Source: Paraherbaspirillum soli
GTDB lineage: Bacteria > Pseudomonadota > Gammaproteobacteria > Burkholderiales > Burkholderiaceae_D
DNA length: 64,000 nucleotides
Direction of reading: 5' to 3'
NCBI RefSeq assembly: GCF_042654985.1
Contig: NZ_JBHSMT010000028.1
Location: 124,001-188,000, forward strand
The notes under the pieces are model-generated. The model was not told the DNA's origin. It saw only the letters and a program-made list of their open reading frames with translations, and ran no database searches. Of the stretch, positions 40,301 through 45,485 are shown one piece after another (the stretch's first letter is position 1; each line of letters opens with the position of its first letter). A program made the position numbers and the translations under genes.

Positions 40301-41094
40301 ACGGCGCTGCCTTTTATCACGCCATATATAGAGTCGCCATCCGACAATGCTTTGTCCAGCGGCTTAAGCAGCAGCAAGCCGGCGCCTTCGCCGCGCACGT
40401 AGCCGTCGGCGCTGTCATCGAAGGTCTTGCAGGTTCCCGTCGGCGACAGCATGCCCATCTTGGAGAACGAGATATGCCGGGTAGGCGTCAGCATCAGATT
40501 GATGCCGCCAGCCAGCGCCATCTCGCAATCGCCATATTCCATGGCCTGGATCGCGCTGTGGATGGCATTGAGCGAGCTGGAGCATGCGGTGTCGATCGGA
40601 ATGCTGGGACCGCGAAAATCGAAATGGTGCGATACCCGATTGGCGATTATCGCAGTCGCGGTGCCGGTGGAATTGTGCGCCTCGATCGATGCATCGCCGC
40701 TCTCTTGCAGTTCCTTGTAGTCGTGATTGAAGACACCGACGATGACGCCGACTTTTCTTCCGCGTAACTGCGATGGCGGAATGCCCGCGTCTTCCAGGCA
40801 TGACCAGGCCAGCTCAAGCATGATGCGCTGCTGTGGATCCATGCTCTGAGCGACCTTGGGCAGTACGCCGAAGAACTGGTTGTCGAACGTATCCACGTGC
40901 TCTATGAACCCGCCCCACTTGCTCAGGCTCTTGTTGATCTGCGTTCGAGAATCACCCCAGTAGGCCTCCCAATCCCAACGATTGGAAGGCACCAAAGAAA
41001 TGCTGGCTTTGCGCTCGGCCAGATTGGCCCAGAACGTATGATGGTCGTTTGCGCCGGGAAACCGGCATGCGATTCCGATTACAGCAACATCCAT
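25333..41094 (-). CDS. Trans-AT modular polyketide synthase, four ketosynthases
   Basis: 5,253 residues with no AT domain. Approximate layout: KS1 1-430 (DTACSSS); DH1 620-900; KR1 960-1370 (GGMGALG, Tyr in CDYSFGN); ACP1 1481 (GFDSI); KS2 from 1566 (DTACSSS); DH2 2180-2450; ACP2 2546 (YGIDSV); carrier-like domain at 2657 with Pro where the phosphopantetheine Ser belongs; KS3 from 2731 (DTMCSSS); DH3 3370-3640; KR3 3700-4110 (GGAGKLG, GAYAVAN); ACP3 4219 (GMDSV); KS4 from 4320 (STACSSS, ESHGTGT, ANLGH); C-terminal half of a condensation domain 4985-5253. There is no loading module. KS1 opens the protein, so the starter must arrive from a separate carrier. KS4 is not followed by an ACP. DH2 has Pro in place of the His of HPSLLDGA, and module 2 lacks a KR. 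The first gene of the operon; GGAG lies 8 nt before the ATG. Confidence 0.95.
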   Translation of the reverse strand: MDVAVIGIACRFPGANDHHTFWANLAERKASISLVPSNRWDWEAYWGDSRTQINKSLSKWGGFIEHVDTFDNQFFGVLPKVAQSMDPQQRIMLELAWSCLEDAGIPPSQLRGRKVGVIVGVFNHDYKELQESGDASIEAHNSTGTATAIIANRVSHHFDFRGPSIPIDTACSSSLNAIHSAIQAMEYGDCEMALAGGINLMLTPTRHISFSKMGMLSPTGTCKTFDDSADGYVRGEGAGLLLLKPLDKALSDGDSIYGVIKGSAVNHCGATYTLTYPSPQAQAEVIVAAHERAGIPVDSVGYIEAHGTGTPKGDPIEFEGLLTAFRALADKQDLRLGNAFCGLSSVKTNIGHLEAAAGVAGTIKVLMSFKHRTMPALHNFTALNSKISIADTPFYILSDTQEWGRQHADQPRRAGVSSFGFGGTNAHLVLEEAPPQKTRQSRSRLPAHLIALSAKSGEALQQKKKDILAWLRDDAGQSDLRDIGATLLTRRDHFQHRFCCIAANAQELIEKLEQSMLIDAGGSEKARDAAAPDSIQAGQKLLGQLGAKPGLKGAKYLTALQQLADLYSSGVDLPWALLFGATAVKRISLPGYPFSRDSFWIAEGEGNGHSDKPQTSPALHPALQRNVSKIGTQRYTSTFTGQEFFLVDHVVKTQPVLPGVMYLEMVRAALIDAVGSNGGSVQLSDVLWLRPLALNNGPVSVHVELHPEPVNAAGIAQHGSTRLAFQVTSAEAAPQIYCRGSADVVFAASPAAVDVAALKRGCDGPVYSAEQCYRSLANLGLHYGPAHQALFQLHSGTHQCAAELLLPAQLAAGSEPYVIHPSTADAALQAAVAFVADADISDTSATTFLPFALDRLDVYDRCTPAMHAWVRYSPGHSAGGPSKKVDVDLIDSNGSGRVCLAFRGLSIRPMAAESSFVPPLPPSFEARLSPELQNCLYTPVWTTQPLNGAASEEHIDHLLLVGDAGDATWLAQQLRASARFASTRIGHLHFGPEAALEDASALLVRPGRLEDYEAAVAALTSSGAKLDHVLLIAPRLTGDIAQIDADSLDSRVGNSAQNLFALVKAMMHGTKRAKFLHLVPSEPQRPEYQGLSGLYKTLRIEKPSYLGCVVQCDVAELSAQRLADLVLKEFHNTGKDSDISYSGDLRSVRKFRRLDAASLPPASLDLTEKLRKEGVYLITGGMGALGLIFARHLCQHYQATVFLTGRSALKEQHRLSLDELSSLGGRASFLSCDVVKRDDVRRAIDSIHAAGHRLNGVIHSAGVIEDGFILRKDSQSFARVVAPKTLGTWHLDLETRDEPLDFFALFSSVTGVLGNIGQCDYSFGNAFEDYFAQQRETLRRQVLRNGKTLSINWPYWKEGGMRLTDKEEEILHRSFGLVPLLSRQGIEIFEYALAQPGSQLVVMPGDAAKVQEVLGVEAMPAAVAAASSRASNFESSAKVQPDAAAGDLRAGMARYLAELFAAQLQISSDFELDRSFREYGFDSIVMIEMIHLMEEKFGSLPMTLFFEHQTLGELTAYFIEHHAESCHAIIQPAALIAPEPVRPEWNGMDTRMPAQPAASSTLPARVEHDDIAIIGLSGRYPEAENLEQFWENLKFGRDCVIEIPSDRWDIGATFQPGAPAPGKTYSKWGGFLKGVDQFDPLFFQVSPKEAEYMDPNERLFLETAALTIEDAGYTPDKLVAPQGVRENPVGVFVGVMWGDYQLHGVEGPPDTWATPHSFYWAVANRVSHYFNFSGPSITIDTACSSSLSAIHLACAAIRAGEIGVAIAGGVNLSLHPNKYSLLSDMHFLSTEGRCRSFGDGGDGYVPGEGVGAVLLKPLSQARADGDHIYGIIRGTSVNHGGKTSGFTVPNSKRQAALVQDALQVAGVDPRHISYLEAHGTGTSLGDPIEISGLNRAFAQQESQYCAIGSVKSNIGHLEAAAGMAGLTKVLLQMKHRMLAPSILSDVLNPYIEFQKSPFYVQRTLQEWHRPLVDSVDPSGAIQLVEAPRLAGISSFGAGGSNAHLIVEEYAEPMRLSDGLHGRPALIVLSARKEAALKAMAENLAAFVEANPDLPLQDAAYTLQVGRVAMEYRLAVVIAHGTELVAALRAYVNGRDDLGGLFTGHRSNMKEAASMPPLAAWIAQQDLPQLAQAWVNGHSVAWEQLHAPQARKRLSLPGYVFQRQRYWIAKPNGAAAGVVLHPMIDANVSTLEEQTFRKTFHPEEFFLRDHQLGSNRILPGVAYLEMALVAGRLASASDSIRAVRDVRWLKPIFVNEGADTVARTFDLGLIPDEDAIHFELYQAQGDARAIYAQGTLEFDASAPAPLAKADLNAIIARCQTQDREAIAAAFTQMGFNFGPSFQVFEALYFNAAEALARLSLPLQAEAAASYPFTLPPSLLDGAVRTALGIGGLGLDLRGVQVPVRLQHIEVLGQIADTCYVHARRAGIDMAQADQRSYDIDVLDASGQVLVRIEQFTIQSAPHLAINRSSAKSDKSTKPVNAAPARIQATATASTALIPPAATAHGGANQEVLQGVVVAHLIELLSKVTKVPSEQIDPKIALENYGIDSVMILTLTEKLQVTFGDIPKTLFFEYQDLHSLSEYFLDSHADQVRALAAASPVRGAAPASPATELSSADEIDGAAQAQIRSRLFATLKEIFGDDAQHCSETTPLAAWPIDPVGHARLVHALRQQFDAVDVHSAYRYQTLDDWAAAIHGAPSAAEAPLPAPRTLPKAPGASRFTRGAGSAAAEFQDIAIIGLSGRYPGASNVEEFWHNLSQGRDGISEIPLSRWDHQKHYHPDRNAKGSVYSKWGGFIDDVDQFDAGFFGMSPREAEITDPQERLFLQTAWECLEDACYTRQSLKDCEVGVFVGVMWGSYEFIEVTEEQRKYGRPMAVFSSIANRVSYFLNLSGPSIALDTMCSSSLTAIHQACQAIRSGDCQMAIAGGVNLIVHPSKYHMLAQAQFLSSDGRCRAFGDGGDGYVPGEGVGAVLLKPLKKAIEDGDQIHGVIKASAVNHGGKTNGYTVPNQIAQGNVIGKALRRAGWHPSSIGYIEAHGTGTSLGDPIEIAGLSKAFASAAQARGDDGAVAPQSCRIGSVKSNIGHLESAAGIAALTKILMQLRHRRIAPSLHSTLLNSNIDFARTPFRVVQALEDWNVAVGRDDSGQPATRRAGISSFGAGGANAHILVEEYIAQAVSPQAAASLPQPVLFVLSADSEERLALYIDRVLAFLVQHSQGAARLDLRSLAYSSLVGREAMNERLAVVTASLDDLIDALAQYRRGVVVNQLQRGSVKKHNEKLDAILDETQRDAMVRSLLQDKRLPQLAKAWVSLLDIEWNRYADLLFAADPTSARRTLATRRLSFPPMPFLTKRHWVEEKPAATDAAGAGRQGALHPLLDRNVSTLTQQRYAKLLTGQEFYLRDHIVEAGDKRVILPGVAYLEMARAAGELAMGEDWAVSRICNLVWIQPVEINGAPEEVTVTLAQVDDAVEFEIIRSSAQDICAEGELQYRRRDEAVADEWLDLAALRSRSGIEDDKRSIYDAFRRMGFHYGSSYQVTETRYRMTDGALSRLRLPESLRHDARSFCLHPSLFDGALRTCLAIGSESLDSMVPIVPFALGELEIRHPLTEECYAYATEASAEPHADPQALAGSGLRKYDIVVTDSDGRVLLKLWNFSARPLIKAESQPARTLQYYGYDWLETPALPSSTSTPAGRTVLVIGDDALLAEALSQRFGSSVDVVSAQAGDAFAQLGDRHYRFNPAHAHSYTELIAHLASRGLRPSCIAHYLHDGQGQDFSAAAEHGDMHSLRRGMLSMRHLFNALEQAMPGQSVRCAYAFEAAQGAIQPQHDAISGYAKSLLTINHRFELFTVRVDRADTIGLAATLQNEFDAPGTLTGLEIGHWSGRRYLRSLSPLDPSSAAQTDLPFKPRGAYLITGGAGKLGMVLARYLATRYQARLILSGRSERLHDAALAQIETLRAAGAEVHYRGSDIAQTGQADALLVFAKQAYGALDGVLHCAGVASDTLITQLDDAAFAELLAPKIDGLLALDRATRHEPLDFFVNFSSVSALLGDLGSGAYAVANRFMDSHAVLRDALCKQGQRFGKSLSIGWPLWASGGMQISDQDAPLFGFSGMSALTEGEGLEAFERLLRGNAPQVLVAVGDAAKIGRVLRVQGSVQVALQAAAATRTPGERSVTALSSGSPSIAVPDQQRRAEQYLKDRLAVVVKVAASDIGADTTFEQLGMDSVMLMELRNGLSQDFSGLPKTALFEYDTPARLAQYLKQQHADALQACLGDAIPPAADRTTAQPVANVPPLPASAVTVETRIALPVSSKRRSTATGAVPAMDDAVAIIGLAGQFPQAANLGEFWNNLQQAKDCLSPIPEERWPASSANRHDSRRAYCNKGGFLSDVDRFDPAFFRMSPAEAAKTDPQLRVLLRAAWHAIEDAAYTPEMLSPERVGVYVGAMNEDFTWIMSELYAHSGEYLGPGSVVSELANRISFLMNFRGPSLTVSTACSSSLTALHLARQAILGGECDLALAGGVNLSLHPSKYLMLQDMKVLSPDGQERTFDESANGLVPSEGVGVVVLKRLSRALADGDQIYGVIRGSSISHAGTGAGQYLPNLKMLEETAARSLRESGLRADDLSYIESHGTGTELGDPIELKALANALRQSTAAERFCAIGTKANLGHMEAASGICSLIKVLLSMKHGRLSPCAKLNSVNSSFDHALSPFHFPREPQQWGVNQRGTRAAGINSFGMGGSNVFMVVESQAPAAPKQNGTVDLLEPSIVVLSARSEERLRAYASDLRDFLAHGERETWSGADFADLAYSSQIGRAPFEHRLAIVASDRLELIAKAGKYLQSGPAADLGIFADSARSLDGLPDLLAGDAGREFIDALLQARQWNKLASIWTRGCAIDWLRMHVNAGRQRVSFPGYPFETLVCDLRDVAGVRGAQGGRRAPVETGIPASHAAQPDAAAIEGEAQANLGWFSLEAMPNQAPQDADGSADDDEMARQYWLDHLQDIADTNFLFASTLLPECAEQSSPDELPAHAVSGLLGRELTLSLQRCTQLHRIEAETLIAAAWAILINRYTKARCSQFGILKAYSPVPGAAIESGADSHEQLHNVVPIRVSTVGREKIGGWLAGLQRNLNRKRVYAHVPIHRIESWIGVDNLFDNVIAFEKTDRPQAAAADSQALLPAQEILALPDCVAMKLTVSIHSDALELKLIYRSATAEDEKLGTLLDHFQVLLEGLATQPEKTPAALAMRTKRESRDTFWKTLGKVNQ

Positions 41095-41636
41095 TCCAAG
41101 AACTCCAATCAGGCGGCCATGCTACAGCCTTAAATCATGAAATTTATTGTGGACAGCATTGCGCCCAGCCATTACGTCGAATGACTGTCAATGCCAAAGA
41201 AGTGCAGAGCGATATTTCAGCTGGCAGATGGTATTCCGTTGCGCCAGGAAATCCACCTGTCAACATTTACAGAAAAAAATTTGGGACATTTAATGCCGGT
41301 CAAGGCGGTCCGCTTTTTTGCGGACTCCCTTTTTGGTTACGGACATTTTTGACAGGGCGCGATCCAACTATCGACACTGTTAAATGCGACAGCAGAACGT
41401 TCCGCAGAAGAATTCGAGCACGAGGCTGCAGATAGGGGGATCACGAAGATCGAGCTGGAATGCGAGATCGAAACTAGCGGCGGCGGAGCTTGTATGTGAT
41501 GGTTCCGCTCAGGGCGTATCCGCTTTTATCACGCCTTGGCCGCGCATCAGCTTGGTATAAGATATTTGACCACAACGCCCCAGGAGTCTCGCTGCATCAG
41601 CTTGGAATCCATAAAATGAATTTCTAAGGAGTAGAA
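41095..41636. promoter_or_regulatory. Divergent intergenic region upstream of the biosynthetic operon and the chorismate mutase gene
   Basis: This 542-bp non-coding stretch must hold the promoter of the 41-kb operon (leftward) and that of the chorismate mutase gene (rightward). Two TTGACA hexamers point left at 41258-41263 and 41186-41191, but neither has a good -10 at 16-18 nt, so I call no promoter. A small hairpin (GTCCGC, six T, GCGGAC) lies at 41308-41325 and is followed by a pyrimidine-rich run. A 12-bp direct repeat lies at 41544-41605. AAGGAG precedes the rightward gene. No regulator gene is adjacent. Confidence 0.5.
41544..41605 (+). repeat. 12-bp direct repeat, 50 bp apart
   Basis: GCATCAGCTTGG occurs at 41544-41555 and again at 41594-41605, a start-to-start distance of exactly 50 bp. 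The second copy ends 31 nt before the chorismate mutase start codon. The spacing is close to five helical turns, so a pair of protein-binding sites on one face of the DNA is possible. A chance or slippage-derived duplication is the alternative. Confidence 0.6.
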
Positions 41637-42302
41637 ATGTATCGCCACAAACTATGTGTAGCGTTGTTGAGTGTGGCATTTATCGAGCTTGTTTCCGCTG
41701 CGGACATCTCGGTCACGCCGACGTCAGTGAAGGACGGCAAGACCCCGCTCACCGCGCCGGCGACGATCAACCTGGAGCCGTTGCGGCGGCTGATGGACGA
41801 GCGCTTGTCGTTGATGCCTGATGTGGCGCGCTACAAATGGAATACCAAAAGCGCTATTGACGATCTGCCACGCGAACAGAAGATCATCGATGGACTCACG
41901 GCTAAGGCGCTGGCGCTAGGTGTGCCCGCGGCGTGGGCAGAACAATTTTTCCGGGCCCAGATCGAGGCCGCAAAAGTGATCCAGCGCGAGCATTTCGCCC
42001 GCTGGGAAAAGGCCGGCATGGGAAGCTTCGCCGACGTGCCGGATCTTGGAGCGGAAATTCGACCGCGTCTCGATGCGCTTACCTCGCAGCTTTTACGAGA
42101 ACTGGCTGTGGCCTGGCCGGCGCTGGCGGATCCGGCGCAGCGCGATCGGATTGCGACAACCATGCAGGGCATGCTGAGCGTTTCCATCAGCCGCGAGGCG
42201 GCCGCGCTTGCTGCGGTGCCACTGATCGACGGCAGCGCAAGCATGCTGGCTCCGAATAACGATCTGCCCCGAACAGCAACAGAGAATGGTGAGAAGAATT
42301 GA
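41637..42302 (+). CDS. aroQ: Secreted (gamma-class, AroQ-fold) chorismate mutase
   Basis: 221 residues. A signal peptide covers about residues 1-21 (cleavage near VSA-AD). The mature part has the gamma-class AroQ pattern: LRRLMDERLSLMPDVARYKW, then RE in DLPREQKIID, and FFRAQIEAAKVIQ with the conserved Gln/Lys region of the helical active site. The C-terminal segment after about residue 190 is low-complexity. These periplasmic or exported enzymes convert chorismate to prephenate outside the cytoplasmic shikimate pathway; their biological role is poorly settled. AAGGAG stands 5 nt before the ATG. It is transcribed away from the PKS-NRPS operon, and nothing ties it to that pathway. Confidence 0.85.
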   Translation: MYRHKLCVALLSVAFIELVSAADISVTPTSVKDGKTPLTAPATINLEPLRRLMDERLSLMPDVARYKWNTKSAIDDLPREQKIIDGLTAKALALGVPAAWAEQFFRAQIEAAKVIQREHFARWEKAGMGSFADVPDLGAEIRPRLDALTSQLLRELAVAWPALADPAQRDRIATTMQGMLSVSISREAAALAAVPLIDGSASMLAPNNDLPRTATENGEKN

Positions 42303-42388
42303 GTCACGTCGTCCCGTTTAGCAAGAACGCGGCATATGCTGCTGTTGCATGCCATCAATAGAATTCCAAATGTAAGGACACATCACTT

Positions 42389-42943
42389 ATGGCTCCTATC
42401 TTTCCCCGATCCACAGCGCGTATCACGCTACGGCGCTTGACCGTGTCGGATTTGGTGGATTTTCAAGCGTATCGCCAATGCGAGGAGCTATCGCGGTATC
42501 AAGGATGGGTCCCACAATCCGATTCGGAAGCAAGCGCATTTTTAAATGACATGGGTTCTGTCGAACTATTTCAGCCGGGAATTTGGGGACAAATCGGGAT
42601 TGCCGATGGCAATAGCGACAAGTTGATTGGCGACATAGGAATCTGCATATCTGGCGACGGACAGTCTGCCGACATTGGTTTCACGCTGTCCAATGCCTAT
42701 CATGGCAAGGGATTGGCTAGCGAAGCCGTACGTGAAGCGATTTCCATGTTGTTTGAAACAAGTAATATCCACCGCGTAATCGGCATCACTGACAGCAGAA
42801 ATATCTCCTCCATTCAATTGCTTGAACGAGTCGGAATGAAGTTGACATCAACGGACAGAGCAATGTTTCGGGGCCAGGAATGCAACGAGCATACTTACAT
42901 TGTCGAGCGGCCGCTTGGTCTGGTGAATCAGAGAAACCGATAG
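42389..42943 (+). CDS. GNAT family N-acetyltransferase (RimJ/RimL type)
   Basis: 184 residues. The N-terminal beta-strand segment TARITLRRLTVSDL is typical of the RimJ/RimL-like group. The acetyl-CoA binding region is around NAYHGKGLASEAVREA (Q/R-x-x-G-x-G/A site near residues 110-125). The C-terminal VIGITDSRNISSIQLLERVGM is the usual motif A/B signature of ribosomal-protein or small-molecule acetyltransferases. It follows the chorismate mutase gene by 86 nt on the same strand and may share its transcript. Substrate is unknown; amine or N-terminal acetylation is the family activity. Confidence 0.88.
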   Translation: MAPIFPRSTARITLRRLTVSDLVDFQAYRQCEELSRYQGWVPQSDSEASAFLNDMGSVELFQPGIWGQIGIADGNSDKLIGDIGICISGDGQSADIGFTLSNAYHGKGLASEAVREAISMLFETSNIHRVIGITDSRNISSIQLLERVGMKLTSTDRAMFRGQECNEHTYIVERPLGLVNQRNR

Positions 42944-43081
42944 CACGAACGGATAACAATGGCGGATCGCGCCATCCAGGAAATGGTTCAGCGCTTTCAC
43001 ACGGGGACGCGACCGCCTACGGTGTCGCATTTTGTCGCTGCCCTGCCCCATGCATAAAGGAGCTTGATGATGGCGGAAGAA

Positions 43082-43810
43082 CTAAAGTCCCAGATAAGCC
43101 TGCTGCACGCTTGGGTCGTCGATCAAGGTTTTGGCGGGTCCGCTGTGGACGATGCGGCCGGCTTCCATCACGTAGCCGCGGTCGGCGCAGGATAAGGCCA
43201 GTTGCACATCCTGTTCGACCAGTAGCACGGTCACGCCGTCCCGTTGAATCGCAGCCAACACATCCATCAATTGCTCCACCACGACCGGCGCCAATCCCAG
43301 GCTCATTTCATCGACCATCATCAGTACCGGCGCAGCCATCAACGCGCGCGCCATCGCACACATCTGTTGCTCGCCGCCCGACATGCTGCCGGCCAGCTGA
43401 CGCCGGCGCTCCGCCAAGCGTGGGAATATGGTGTAGATCTTGTCCAGATCGCGTCTGATGGCTGCCTGGTCCCGACGTCGGTAGCTGCCCATCAACACAT
43501 TATCCTGCACGCTCATGCGGTCGAACAACTGGCGCCCTTCCGGCACTTGCACCAAGCCCAGGTCGAAAGCTTGATCGGGCGTCGCGCCGATCAATTCGCG
43601 CCTATTGAAGACAATGCTGCCGCTGCAAGGCAGCAGGCGCGACAACGCACGCAACAAGCTGGTCTTGCCCGCACCGTTACTGCCGACCAGCGCCACCATT
43701 TCGCGCGGATAGATCTCCAGCGCCACCTCATGCAGCACCGGCAGTTCGCCGTAGCCGGCACTCAGCTGGTCGACTTTTAACAAGGGCAGACGATGTGTCG
43801 GGCTGCTCAA
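43082..43810 (-). CDS. livF: Branched-chain amino acid-type ABC transporter ATPase LivF
   Basis: 242 residues, standard LivF length. Walker A GSNGAGKTS, signature MSGGEQQM, Walker B LMMVDEMSLGLAP and the LVEQDV H-loop-like segment (Gln in place of His, normal for LivF) are all present. The C-terminal DDPSVQQAYLGL is diagnostic of the LivF family. Last gene of livKHMGF; its ATG overlaps the livG stop (ATGA). With LivG it powers uptake of a branched-chain amino acid or related solute across the inner membrane. Confidence 0.95.
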   Translation of the reverse strand: MSSPTHRLPLLKVDQLSAGYGELPVLHEVALEIYPREMVALVGSNGAGKTSLLRALSRLLPCSGSIVFNRRELIGATPDQAFDLGLVQVPEGRQLFDRMSVQDNVLMGSYRRRDQAAIRRDLDKIYTIFPRLAERRRQLAGSMSGGEQQMCAMARALMAAPVLMMVDEMSLGLAPVVVEQLMDVLAAIQRDGVTVLLVEQDVQLALSCADRGYVMEAGRIVHSGPAKTLIDDPSVQQAYLGL

Positions 43811-44541
43811 GTGCGTTTCTTCCCCAGATAAGCCTGCACCACGATGGGGTCCGACAGCACGCTGGCGGGCGTGCCGTCTGCGATCTTTTCGCCGTGATGC
43901 AGTACCAGCAAGCGATCCGACAGGCTTATGATCGCCTTGATGACGTGCTCGATCACCAGGAGGCTGATGCCCCGCTCGCGCACCTGGCGCAGGAGGTCGA
44001 TGATTTGGTCGATTTCGACCAGATTCAGGCCGGCCATGAGTTCATCGCACAACAGCAGCTTGGGCTGCATCGCCAGCGCCTTTGCAAGTTCCAGGCGTCT
44101 GCGTCCGGCGCCGCTCAGTTCATCGGTGCGCCCGGATATGGTGTTGCCCAAACCGACGAATTCAAGCCAAACACGCGCCTGTTCACGCGCCTGCGTCAAT
44201 GGCACTTTGCTGGCGCCGCGCCCGAACAAAGCGCCCACCGCCACGTTGTCCAATACCGACAGGCCGGGAAACGGCCGCATGATCTGGAAGGTACGGCCTA
44301 TGCCCAGGCGAGCGCGACGAAATGCCGGCAGGCGGTTGACGGGCTCGCCCTGGAACAGCACCTCGCCTTCGCTCGCAGCGAGGGTGCCGCTGATCAGGTT
44401 GATCAGTGTGGTCTTGCCGGCGCCGTTGGGGCCGATCAAGCCCAGGATTTCACCCGGCGCCAAGGTCAAGCTGACATCGTTGAGCGCGATCAGGCCGGCA
44501 AAGCGCCGGGTCGCATGGCGGACTTCCAGCAATGCACTCAT
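43807..44541 (-). CDS. livG: Branched-chain amino acid-type ABC transporter ATPase LivG
   Basis: 244 residues. Walker A GPNGAGKTT, signature LSGAGRRRLELA (the family's usual SGxxRR variant), Walker B LLLCDELMAGLN and an H-loop His in VIEHVIKA. The C-terminus DPIVVQAYLGKK is typical of LivG. The start overlaps the livM stop and the stop overlaps the livF start, so the whole block is translationally coupled. Confidence 0.95.
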   Translation of the reverse strand: MSALLEVRHATRRFAGLIALNDVSLTLAPGEILGLIGPNGAGKTTLINLISGTLAASEGEVLFQGEPVNRLPAFRRARLGIGRTFQIMRPFPGLSVLDNVAVGALFGRGASKVPLTQAREQARVWLEFVGLGNTISGRTDELSGAGRRRLELAKALAMQPKLLLCDELMAGLNLVEIDQIIDLLRQVRERGISLLVIEHVIKAIISLSDRLLVLHHGEKIADGTPASVLSDPIVVQAYLGKKRT

Positions 44542-45485
44542 AGCCGATGCGCCCGGATGTTTTCGATGAAATAACGCCAGCCCGTGGTGCGAAAACGCCG
44601 CAGCATATCGGCCAGGCCGAGCGGCATCAACACCACCGCAACCACGATGACGACGCCAAAAAACAGGCCGGCGATGCTGGTCACTTCGCTCGCCAGGAAT
44701 TCGGAGACGGCCGCCAGCGAAAGCGCGCCGACCACCGGCCCCAGCACCGTGCCCGGACCGCCGAACACGGCCATGATGATCATCTTGACGTTGAGGCCGA
44801 GATCAAAGGCGCTGGCCGGATCCAGGAAGGTGATCCAGTAAGCGTGAATGCCGCCGGCCAAGGCACTGAACAGGCCCGACAGCGCAAATGCCAGCACCTT
44901 GTACCAGGTGGTGTTGACGCCCATGACGGCGGCGGCTTCCTCGTTTTCGCGGATCGCAATCAGTCCGAATCCGAAGCGGCTGCGGGTCAGCCAGAAGATC
45001 GTCAGCGTCGCGCTCGCCAGCAGGGCCAGCGCCAGTTCATAGAACAGCGGATCGTTGTTCAGCGGCGGCAAGACCAGGCCGATGTTCTGGCCGGCCAGCC
45101 TCAGATTGGAGACGATGGCGGTCATCACTTGCGACAGCACCAGCGTGGCAATCGCGAAATAGTGCCCCTTGAGCCGCAACACCGGCAACCCCAGCACAAG
45201 CGCAAACAGCAGCGCCAGCGCGACACCAAAGAACAGGCCGACCGCGAACGGCAAGCGCCACTGCACCATGGCGATCGCCACGCCGTAGCCGCCTAGCCCG
45301 TAAAAGACGGAATTGCCGAACGAGGGATAACCGGTGTAGCCACCGATGATGTTCCAGCCCTGCGCCAGCACCGCCAGCAGCAGCGCGTTGATGCCGAACT
45401 GGACCAGCACGTCCGAGCCGTACCAGGGGACGCCGGCGAGTATCGACAGCGCCACCAGGGCCAGGCCGATGCGCCATCCGCTCAT
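44538..45485 (-). CDS. livM: Branched-chain amino acid-type ABC permease LivM
   Basis: 315 residues, hydrophobic, about 9-10 predicted membrane helices, with the LivM-type sequence GYPSFGNSVFYGLGGY early on and LRLKGHYFAIATL in the middle (the conserved LxLRGxYFAxxTL stretch). The frame stays open for 142 codons upstream, but that part is Arg-rich antisense-like sequence overlapping livH. The ATG at 45485 overlaps the livH stop (ATGA) and starts a normal LivM N-terminus (MSGWRIGLALV), so I start there. It forms the membrane channel together with LivH. Confidence 0.93.
   Translation of the reverse strand: MSGWRIGLALVALSILAGVPWYGSDVLVQFGINALLLAVLAQGWNIIGGYTGYPSFGNSVFYGLGGYGVAIAMVQWRLPFAVGLFFGVALALLFALVLGLPVLRLKGHYFAIATLVLSQVMTAIVSNLRLAGQNIGLVLPPLNNDPLFYELALALLASATLTIFWLTRSRFGFGLIAIRENEEAAAVMGVNTTWYKVLAFALSGLFSALAGGIHAYWITFLDPASAFDLGLNVKMIIMAVFGGPGTVLGPVVGALSLAAVSEFLASEVTSIAGLFFGVVIVVAVVLMPLGLADMLRRFRTTGWRYFIENIRAHRL

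Noticed and set aside
41186..41263. Two leftward TTGACA hexamers as the operon promoter
   Set aside because: Neither has a recognisable -10 at 16-18 nt, so I mention them only as weak candidates.
41308..41325. Hairpin GTCCGC-T6-GCGGAC as a terminator
   Set aside because: The stem is only 6 bp, the T run is in the loop instead of after the stem, and no gene ends beside it.
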